The notes beneath the pieces were generated by a model. That model searched no databases. It was not told where the DNA came from and was given only the letters and a program-made list of their open reading frames with translations. Position numbers and translations under genes: made by a program. Below, piece after piece: positions 58,565-64,000 of a stretch of 64,000 nt of DNA; within the stretch, counting starts at the first letter, position 1; each line of letters starts with the position of its first letter. Source of the DNA: Candidatus Aquidulcis sp. (GTDB lineage: Bacteria; Chloroflexota; Anaerolineae; UBA4142); NCBI GenBank assembly GCA_020723345.1, contig DYJA01000023.1, forward strand, positions 1 to 64,000, written 5' to 3'.

Positions 58565-59314
58565 TCACTTCCGCCGCACCCGATACTCGACGCGCTTGCC
58601 GCTGAGACGACCGAGCGTCTGCTCAAGAATCCACAGCACGATCGCGATCGCGCCGTTGACGATCACCGCCAGCCCCAGCGCGAACGTGAGCGCGTCGAGC
58701 CAATTGCGCGCGAGTGCCACCAGATCCGGCGGGATGCGCGGCGTCCATCCCAGCACAAACAAAATCGCGACGCCCAAGCCGAAAAACGTGATGACCGGTC
58801 CCCACGGCTCGCGGTCCGATTCGCTCGGAATCATCGCGGTACTGACCGCGAAGATCAAGTACAGATCGAGCCAGGTCGTCCAGTCGTTCGAATATTCGCG
58901 CACGCGCTGAAAAAACAGTTCCAGCGACGCGCCGGCTTGCGGCAGCACGTCGAATCCCCACGCCGCGATCAGCCAGATCGCCCCTACGCCGAACGCGAAC
59001 GGCGCGACGCCGATCACACTCTCGCGGAGCGGATCCGTGCGCTCGATGTTCACCGAGCCGAGCGAGACGCGTTTGGCGCGCGGATTCCCTAGCCCGATTT
59101 GAAGATTGCCCGTCCGCACCAACAACAACTTGGCGACGACGTAATGACTCAGTTCGTGCAAAATTACGCCGGGCAGGAGCAAATAGAAAAGCACTCGCAG
59201 CCCGCAGCCCGCGTTGCCCGTCAACGCCAGCGCGAATCCTTGAATATGTTGGTGCAACCACCGCTGAAGCAGGATGGTCAGCACGAAGACGATGAGAAAG
59301 AGGAGAATGGACAT
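58565..59314 (-). CDS. Membrane metalloprotease-like protein (HExxH, M50-like)
   Basis: The 249-residue protein has five or six membrane helices. The second contains GVILHELSHYVVAKLL, an HExxH zinc motif as in site-2 proteases. The usual second metal motif (NxxPxxxLDG) is not evident, so activity or family membership is uncertain. AVIGPF-type conserved glycine-rich segments (ESVIGVAPFAFGVGAIW) recur in relatives. It forms a likely two-gene unit with the lipoprotein downstream. Confidence 0.7.
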   Translation of the reverse strand: MSILLFLIVFVLTILLQRWLHQHIQGFALALTGNAGCGLRVLFYLLLPGVILHELSHYVVAKLLLVRTGNLQIGLGNPRAKRVSLGSVNIERTDPLRESVIGVAPFAFGVGAIWLIAAWGFDVLPQAGASLELFFQRVREYSNDWTTWLDLYLIFAVSTAMIPSESDREPWGPVITFFGLGVAILFVLGWTPRIPPDLVALARNWLDALTFALGLAVIVNGAIAIVLWILEQTLGRLSGKRVEYRVRRK

Positions 59315-59323
59315 TTATACGCG

Positions 59324-59384
59324 ACGGAACACGCAACACGCATCACGCTCTCTGCCGTGTTCCGTGTTGCGTATTCCGTTTTAC
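59324..59384. repeat. Inverted ACGCAAC/GTTGCGT heptamer pair
   Basis: CACGCAA/CACGCAT units face CCGTGTT/GCGTATT units around a CTCTCTG centre, between the M50-like gene and tpiA. The right side reaches the tpiA stop codon. Confidence 0.8.
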
Positions 59385-60148
59385 TCGACGGCGGCTTTAC
59401 AAATCGCGATGAAATCCGCCGCGACGAGACTTGCGCCGCCGACGAGCGCGCCGTCGATCTCCGGCTGCGCGAAAAATTCGGCGACGTTTTTCGGCGTGAC
59501 GCTGCCGCCGTACTGCACACGGATCGCCTGCGCGGTCGCTTCGTCGTACAGATCGGCGAGCGCGCCGCGGATCGTCAAGCCGATCACCGCGTTCGCGCCG
59601 GGTCCGCTCGCGGCTTTGCCGGTGCCAATCGCCCAAATCGGTTCGTATGCGATGACGATGCCGCGCGCGTCGTCGCGCGAAATTTCCTTGAATGCCGCGC
59701 GCACTTGCGCGCCGACGACGGCTTGGGTTTGTCCCGCTTCGTTCTGCTGCAAATTCTCGCCGACGCACACAATCGGTATCAAGTGGTGCGCGAGCGCGGC
59801 TTGTACCTTCTTGTTCACGCTCTCGTCCGTTTCGCCAAAATATTGCCGTCGTTCCGAATGACCGATAATCACATAATCGCACACTTCGTTCAGCATCGTC
59901 GGCGCGACTTCGCCCGTGAACGCGCCCTTGACTTCCCAAAACAGATTCTGCGCGCCAACTTTGATCGGCGTGTCCTTAACCAGCGCGGCGACTTGTGGAA
60001 TCGCGATAAACGGCGGACACAAGACGACTTGCGCCTTGCCGCTCGCCGCGACGCGCGTCAATTCGTCGCGCAGCGCGTTGACCAGTTCGCGCGCCTCCGC
60101 AATCGTCTTGTTCATTTTCCAGTTACCGGCTACGATCGGTGTTCGCAT
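59381..60148 (-). CDS. tpiA: Triosephosphate isomerase
   Basis: The 255-residue protein has VAGNWKMNK at the start (Asn and Lys of the active site), YVIIGHSERRQYF (catalytic His) near residue 90, VIAYEPIWAIGTGKAA (catalytic Glu and mobile loop) near 165, and VQYGGSVTPKN near 205. It interconverts glyceraldehyde 3-phosphate and dihydroxyacetone phosphate in glycolysis. No other glycolytic gene is nearby. Heptamer arrays flank it on both sides. Confidence 0.97.
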   Translation of the reverse strand: MRTPIVAGNWKMNKTIAEARELVNALRDELTRVAASGKAQVVLCPPFIAIPQVAALVKDTPIKVGAQNLFWEVKGAFTGEVAPTMLNEVCDYVIIGHSERRQYFGETDESVNKKVQAALAHHLIPIVCVGENLQQNEAGQTQAVVGAQVRAAFKEISRDDARGIVIAYEPIWAIGTGKAASGPGANAVIGLTIRGALADLYDEATAQAIRVQYGGSVTPKNVAEFFAQPEIDGALVGGASLVAADFIAICKAAVE

Positions 60149-60153
60149 TCAAC

Positions 60154-60237
60154 CCCCAGGGTTCAGAGTTCAGTATTCAGTGTTCAGTATTCAGCGTTCA
60201 GATGACTGAATACTGAACACTGGATACTGAATACTGC
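60154..60237. repeat. Inverted GTATTCA/TGAATAC heptamer pair
   Basis: Five or six AGTATTC/AGTGTTC-type units face four CTGAATA/CTGGATA-type units around GATGA, filling the gap between tpiA and the next gene. It can fold into a hairpin of over 30 bp. Confidence 0.88.
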
Positions 60238-60238
60238 T

Positions 60239-60925
60239 TTAGTGATCTGCGATCCAGCGCAAGTGCCACGCGTACGCGGCAATCGCCAGCGTCCACAAGT
60301 ACAGTCCGCGCCCGTACACGTGTAAGCCCAGCAAACCCTGTTGCGCTGCGGGCGTGATTTCGAGATGATAGAGATCGAGCAAGAACAGCGCGCCGCCGAC
60401 GAATAGAATGATCAGTCCCACGCCCAGCGATGCCGTAATCACTTTGAGCGGCTGAACATGATCGGGTGTTTGGTAGAGAAAAGTCACGTGGCGGACGTAC
60501 AACAACAAGCCGTGAAAAAAAATCATGGCAAAAAAAGTGTACACGTAAACATCGCGCAACAGCGTATAACTCGCGACCAAATCGAAATTCGCCAGATACA
60601 ATAGCAACCCAAATTCAATCACGTTGAGCGCAATCGTGATCCCGATCGACCAGATGGTCACATTGCTGAACACACCCCACGCGCGCGGATGATCCCAAGT
60701 ATCGCGCACCAACAACGGCGGCACGAAAAACGAAATGAGATAACCGACGAGAGCCAGCAAGGTCATCGTCACGATCAGCGTCAACGCTTCGTCGAAAGAG
60801 CGGCGGGACCAAAAATTGTAACTTGCCCACCCCAGTTCGGCGTACATCAGCGCCAAGCCCACCGACGAGAGAACCGCAAACGGACGATGTTGCTTCAAGA
60901 TGGGCCACAGAGCGAGTGCGGACAC
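60239..60925 (-). CDS. Hypothetical six-helix membrane protein
   Basis: The 228-residue protein has about six hydrophobic helices with few charges in the loops, and a histidine pair in RHVTFLYQTPDHVQPL. No family was recognised. An ATG with GGAGG upstream supports the start. It is followed by an inverted heptamer unit and tpiA. Confidence 0.7.
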   Translation of the reverse strand: MSALALWPILKQHRPFAVLSSVGLALMYAELGWASYNFWSRRSFDEALTLIVTMTLLALVGYLISFFVPPLLVRDTWDHPRAWGVFSNVTIWSIGITIALNVIEFGLLLYLANFDLVASYTLLRDVYVYTFFAMIFFHGLLLYVRHVTFLYQTPDHVQPLKVITASLGVGLIILFVGGALFLLDLYHLEITPAAQQGLLGLHVYGRGLYLWTLAIAAYAWHLRWIADH

Positions 60926-61021
60926 GCCAACCTCCTACGCGGCATTATAGCATCGACGCGGCGAAAAACAAAAACGGGCAAACCGCTTGCGCGATTCGCC
61001 CGCTCTCGGCTGGCAACTGTT

Positions 61022-61396
61022 TTATGCGGACGGGGCGCGTTTGGCTTTCTCGGCTTCCAAGCGCGCCATTAATTCATCGCGCTTTTTCGCGGCGGCTTGC
61101 TTGCCTTCATCCAACGCGTCCTGCAATCGCTCGCGTTGCTCTTCCAGCGCAAGTCGACCGCGTTCCTGCGCCTCCGCCGCGCGCTGACGCGCATCGGCTG
61201 CCAATTCTTCGGCGCGCTTGCGACCCTGCTCGGACAATTCCGTGGCGCGTCCTTTCAATTCGATGCCCCGCTCGCGAATTTGCTCACGCGTTTCCTCGCC
61301 GGATTGCGGCGCCAACAAGAGCGCCGCGGCAGCGCCGACGACCGCACCCAGCAGAAAACCCGTCAAGAATTCCCAACCCCGACTGTCATCTGACAT
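61022..61396 (-). CDS. YtxH-like membrane protein with coiled coil
   Basis: AGGAG seven bases before the ATG at 61396 gives 124 residues. A glycine/alanine-rich helix (FLTGFLLGAVVGAAAALLLAPQSG) is followed by EETREQIRERG and a long charged coiled coil (residues 40-115). This is the YtxH pattern of small stress-linked membrane proteins. It is probably co-transcribed with the 91-residue membrane gene upstream. Confidence 0.82.
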   Translation of the reverse strand: MSDDSRGWEFLTGFLLGAVVGAAAALLLAPQSGEETREQIRERGIELKGRATELSEQGRKRAEELAADARQRAAEAQERGRLALEEQRERLQDALDEGKQAAAKKRDELMARLEAEKAKRAPSA

Positions 61397-61466
61397 TGAT
61401 GTGCTCCTTTCCCTCACGCGACTCGCGCGTAATTTATTGAACGTTACTCGATGGATCGACGATCAT

Positions 61467-61742
61467 TCATCTGTGTTTTGTCAAAATCCGCAGAGCTTGC
61501 GCGACGCCCGATACAAAACCCGACGCGCGCACCATCGGGTTGACGAACGTGTCGCTCACAAACACCGTCGTACCGCGCACCGTGCGCGCGGTTTCATCGG
61601 CGGATTCCAGGATCGGCTTGATTTCTTCGCGCAGCAATTTCGCCAAGTTCCGAATTTCCCAGACCAAAACGATCAGCACAGCGCCGATGATCAGCGACTC
61701 GACGGCGAGCAGGATGATTGCCAGATCGCGCACTAGAGCCAC
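61467..61742 (-). CDS. Small DUF948-like membrane protein
   Basis: A promoter (TTGCGC at 61799-61794, 17 bases, TATAAT at 61776-61771) ends just upstream, so the start must lie downstream of it; the GTG at 61742 with GAGGT before it is the best choice, giving 91 residues. One membrane helix (LAIILLAVESLIIGAVLIVLVWEI) and an amphipathic region (EEIKPILESADETARTVRGTTVFVSD) resemble DUF948 proteins, which often neighbour YtxH proteins as here. Confidence 0.7.
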   Translation of the reverse strand: MALVRDLAIILLAVESLIIGAVLIVLVWEIRNLAKLLREEIKPILESADETARTVRGTTVFVSDTFVNPMVRASGFVSGVAQALRILTKHR

Positions 61743-61803
61743 GGTGACTTGTACCTCACTTTCGCCAGCGATTATAACACAGTTTACAACAACGCGCAAT
61801 CGT

Positions 61804-61834
61804 CGGGTGGGACAATTTTGAAAATTGCCCTACG
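61804..61834. repeat. Stop-codon palindrome, GTAGGRCAAGTTT family
   Basis: GTAGGGCAATTTTC and its near-complement form a hairpin. Its TAG on the minus strand is the stop of the 83-residue membrane gene. Confidence 0.7.
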
Positions 61835-62081
61835 CGCGCCGCCAGACGCGCATCGTCCACAAACCCAGCCAACTGACAACCGTTCCCTCCACCACGCGCA
61901 ATTCGCCGATGTTGAAGATCGCGAGTCCCAGCAATCCCGCGACCCAGTGTCCCAGGAAGAATGCGCCGATACTCACCAGCCAATAGAAAACCAGGCGCAG
62001 CCATCCGCGTCCAAAGATTACGTAGAAGGCAAATCCGTAGAGTGAGGCGAGAACAAAACCGAAAATGGTTGCAGGTGACAT
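61830..62081 (-). CDS. Small hypothetical membrane protein
   Basis: The 83-residue protein has two or three hydrophobic helices (FGFVLASLYGFAFYVIFG and VFYWLVSIGAFFLGHWVAG) and a basic end. GCAGGTGACATG gives AGGTG just before the ATG. Family unknown. It lies close to mnmA on the same strand and may be cotranscribed. Confidence 0.6.
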   Translation of the reverse strand: MSPATIFGFVLASLYGFAFYVIFGRGWLRLVFYWLVSIGAFFLGHWVAGLLGLAIFNIGELRVVEGTVVSWLGLWTMRVWRRA

Positions 62082-62092
62082 GGCTACGTAGT

Positions 62093-62160
62093 CGACTAGT
62101 CAATCAGGCAATCAGTAGTCAGTTGGCTGATCGCCCGATTGCCTGGTCACTGGTTGCCTG
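62093..62160. repeat. Inverted CAATCAG-type heptamer arrays at the mnmA end
   Basis: GGCAATC/AGTCAGT-like units face inverted GATTGCC/TGGTTGCC units. The right part encodes the last dozen residues of MnmA and its stop. Confidence 0.65.
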
Positions 62161-63327
62161 AATTGTCCCGCCGCCGAGACATACATCGCCATCATAAAAC
62201 ACGACGGCTTGCCCCGGCGTAATGTCGCGCAGAGGATCATCGAAAACGACGCGCGCCGTTGTCCCTTCCCCGGACGGAATCGGGGAAGGGTTAGGGTGGG
62301 AGTCTCCCTCCCCTGACCAAGTCGGGGGAGGGTTGGGGTGGGGGTAAATCATCGCGGCAACTTCGCTTGCGCGATACCTGATCTTCGCGGTGACACGCGT
62401 TTCGCCGCGCGGTGGTTCGCCTGCGATCCAATTCACCGCGCCCGCGATCAGTTCGCGCTTGCCCAATTCCTCCGCGCGCCCGACGATCACGCGGTTGCGC
62501 GCCGCGTCCAGCGCGATGACGAACAGCGGCTCGCCGACCGCGATGCCCAAGCCCTTGCGCTGACCGATCGTGTAATTCGCCAATCCATCGTGCCGCGCCA
62601 CAACATTGCCGCGCGTGTCCACAATGTCGCCGGGTTGCAACGCGTTCGGCATGTTCCGCCGCAAAAAATTTCGATAGTCGCCGTCCGCGACGAAACACAA
62701 ATCCTGGCTCTCGGCTTTCTCCGACACGCGCAGATCGAACTTGCGCGCGAGTTCGCGCGTCTCCTCTTTCGTGTAACTGCCGAGCGGAAACAGCACGCGC
62801 GCCAAATGCGCTTGGTTCAACAAACAAAGCGCGTACGATTGATCCTTTTTCGCGTCCACGCCGCGCAACAATTCAAATCTGCCCCCGCGCTCGCGCACGC
62901 GCGCGTAATGTCCCGTCGCCAAAAAATCCGCGCCGAGCGCGCGCGCTTTATCGAGCAACACGCCAAACTTGAGCGCGCGATTGCATTCCAAGCACGGATT
63001 CGGCGTGACGCCACGCGCGTAACTCGCGACGAAATAATCCACGACGCGCGTTTTGAACTCGGCTTCAAAGTTGAGCAGATAAAACGGGATACCCAGTTTC
63101 GCGCACACCGCGCGCGCGTCGGCAACGGATTCGGGAGAGCAACAGCGGTTACCCCCATCCCCATCCCTTCCCCCGTCCAACAGGGGAAGGGTGAACAGCG
63201 GAGGTTCGCTCCACAACCGCATCATCATCCCGATGACATTGTAACCGCGCTCGACCAAGAGCGCGGCAACTGTCGAACTATCTACGCCGCCGCTCAGCGC
63301 GACGACGACGGTTTGCCCATTCATCAT
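62119..63327 (-). CDS. mnmA: tRNA-specific 2-thiouridylase
   Basis: The 402-residue protein has the PP-loop SGGVDSSTVAALL, NPCLECNR with the first catalytic Cys, and SQDLCFVADGDYRNFL with the second. It adds sulfur to wobble uridine 34 of tRNAs for Lys, Glu and Gln. It is about 35 residues longer than usual because of C-rich palindromes read in frame: near residues 42-55 (FTLPLLDGGRDGDGG) and 328-355 (PHPNPPPTWSGEG and PNPSPIPSGEG), and a heptamer-coded tail. Conserved blocks are intact. Confidence 0.95.
   Translation of the reverse strand: MMNGQTVVVALSGGVDSSTVAALLVERGYNVIGMMMRLWSEPPLFTLPLLDGGRDGDGGNRCCSPESVADARAVCAKLGIPFYLLNFEAEFKTRVVDYFVASYARGVTPNPCLECNRALKFGVLLDKARALGADFLATGHYARVRERGGRFELLRGVDAKKDQSYALCLLNQAHLARVLFPLGSYTKEETRELARKFDLRVSEKAESQDLCFVADGDYRNFLRRNMPNALQPGDIVDTRGNVVARHDGLANYTIGQRKGLGIAVGEPLFVIALDAARNRVIVGRAEELGKRELIAGAVNWIAGEPPRGETRVTAKIRYRASEVAAMIYPHPNPPPTWSGEGDSHPNPSPIPSGEGTTARVVFDDPLRDITPGQAVVFYDGDVCLGGGTIQATSDQAIGRSAN
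62263..62344. repeat. Two C-rich palindromes in frame within mnmA
   Basis: CCCTTCCCCGG with a GGGGAAGGG partner and CTCCCTCCCC with GGGGGAGGG lie back to back, each followed by a GGGTGGG-like tract. They encode Pro/Gly/Ser-rich loops in the C-terminal domain. Confidence 0.75.
63151..63192. repeat. C-rich palindrome in frame within mnmA (second site)
   Basis: CCCTTCCCCC pairs with GGGGAAGGG. It is preceded by ACCCCCATCCCC. It encodes FTLPLLDGGRDGDGG in the loop before the conserved CCSPES segment. Confidence 0.75.
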
Positions 63328-63764
63328 GTATTTCCGCTCTTTAACTTGGGGTGGGCTTGACGATGGGTAACTATTGCTACGATCTCTTCAGCACACAACT
63401 CGACGTCGTTTTTTACTTCGTGCTGCCACACACGGATGACCTGCCAACCCATCCGACGCAACTTGGCGAAATTTCGTCGGTCACGTTGACGATTTTCACT
63501 GATCTTGTTCTTCCAGAAAGCAGTCAGTTTTCGTTGCCAAGATGGGAAACGATAGCCATGCCAAAAATCACCATCCACAAATACAGCCACCATCTCTTCG
63601 ACAAAAACGATATCCGGCGTTCCCGGAAGTGCCTTGATGTGTTTACGAAATCGCAGTCCTCTTCTTCGCAAAGCGGATCCAACTGCTTTCTCCAGAGGAC
63701 CGTTTTTGAGCTTGACATTAGCCATCGCCCGATGACGTTGTTCAAGTGTTAAATGGTCAACCAT
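63324..63764 (-). CDS. vsr: Very short patch repair endonuclease
   Basis: The 146-residue protein has the Vsr pattern: QRHRAMANVKLKN at the start, PGTPDIVF with the catalytic Asp, VFVDGDFWHGYRFP, and FWKNKISENRQRDRRNFAKLRRMGWQVIRVWQHE. Vsr nicks at T:G mismatches that arise when 5-methylcytosine deaminates. A C5-methyltransferase gene is directly upstream, as expected. Its stop overlaps the mnmA start (ATGA), an unusual coupling of a defence-associated gene to a tRNA gene. Confidence 0.93.
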   Translation of the reverse strand: MVDHLTLEQRHRAMANVKLKNGPLEKAVGSALRRRGLRFRKHIKALPGTPDIVFVEEMVAVFVDGDFWHGYRFPSWQRKLTAFWKNKISENRQRDRRNFAKLRRMGWQVIRVWQHEVKNDVELCAEEIVAIVTHRQAHPKLKSGNT

Positions 63765-63779
63765 ATCGTAACATGATGC

Positions 63780-64000
63780 TCAAAGATCAAGATGTTTTGC
63801 AATGCTTTGCGCGATGACCCGTGCTAGTCGTACCGGCACAGCATTACCAATATGTCTGGCCAGAGTACCAATCGAAAAATCTTCGTTCTCGACGAAACGA
63901 TAGTTCCGTGGAAAGGTTTGCAAGAGCGCCCCCTCTCTTAGCGAAATCGCTCGATCTTGATCGGGATGTCCAAAGCGTCCGCTTCCGATGCCATGAAACT
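63780..64000 (-). CDS. DNA C5-cytosine methyltransferase, C-terminal part
   Basis: The visible 73 residues carry conserved motifs IX and X: GRFGHPDQDRAISLREGALLQ (shown in part), TFPRNYRFVE and ARHIGNAVPVRLARVIA. The gene continues beyond the window edge. It is 16 bases from vsr, so the two form an operon. The recognition site and any restriction enzyme are outside the visible region. Confidence 0.9.
   Translation of the reverse strand, partial: FHGIGSGRFGHPDQDRAISLREGALLQTFPRNYRFVENEDFSIGTLARHIGNAVPVRLARVIAQSIAKHLDL

Overview
The window looks like chromosomal DNA of a GC-rich Chloroflexota bacterium, probably close to Anaerolineae. This is inferred from an alternative complex III locus, SpoVS beside RNase Y, recX and recA, long TPTNTP-type linkers in surface proteins, and small lipoproteins with proline/threonine spacers. 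I saw no rRNA, tRNA, CRISPR array, insertion sequence or phage gene.

Layout. 1-8752: a partial gene, a ThiF/MoeB-like enzyme, then a plus-strand operon with a LarA-like racemase homologue, a GlcF-like iron-sulfur subunit, a fused GlcD-GlcE flavoprotein, a beta-hydroxyacid dehydrogenase and an MtaA/UroD-type protein. 8820-12179: minus-strand transporters. 12785-18345: pyruvate:ferredoxin oxidoreductase, a four-helix-bundle (23S IVP/S23) protein bracketed by inverted heptamer arrays, a dihydroorotate-dehydrogenase-like protein and a cupin. 18392-27945: vWA and DUF4349 lipoproteins, two membrane-spanning regulators (HTH-TM-TPR and sigma factor-TM-CARDB), PatB, a SWIM protein behind an attenuator, and a flippase-like protein. 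27990-33194: PHP phosphoesterase, SpoVS, RNase Y, RecX and RecA. 33528-40837: LysM, DinB, XdhC-like and HD proteins, a PIN/Phd toxin-antitoxin pair and a DUF4062-NACHT-HEAT protein. 41010-47734: alternative complex III. 47799-55750: PIG-L, GNAT, ABC exporter, cold-shock protein, SPFH/NfeD pair and a TPR protein. 55854-57932: WecA/TagO, then two c-di-GMP-I riboswitches in series before a sortase-like gene. 58001-64000: membrane proteins, TpiA, MnmA, Vsr and the end of a C5 cytosine methyltransferase.

Two themes stand out. First, the window is full of short repeat families, above all degenerate 7-bp tandem arrays that usually come as inverted pairs. They lie between genes but also in frame inside conserved enzymes, and they supply start codons, stop codons and protein tails. 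One inverted pair brackets the only four-helix-bundle gene, suggesting a mobile unit. Second, RNA-level control is common: serial c-di-GMP riboswitches with a terminator and then a Shine-Dalgarno-masking hairpin, terminators in the leaders of the cold-shock, SWIM and recX genes, and a LexA-type box inside the recA promoter.

Functionally, the PFOR, 2-hydroxyacid oxidation operon and alternative complex III point to a flexible respiratory/fermentative heterotroph. The NACHT protein, PIN/Phd pair and Vsr-methyltransferase pair are likely defence or genome-maintenance modules. All coordinates and motifs were read by eye; no database search was run.
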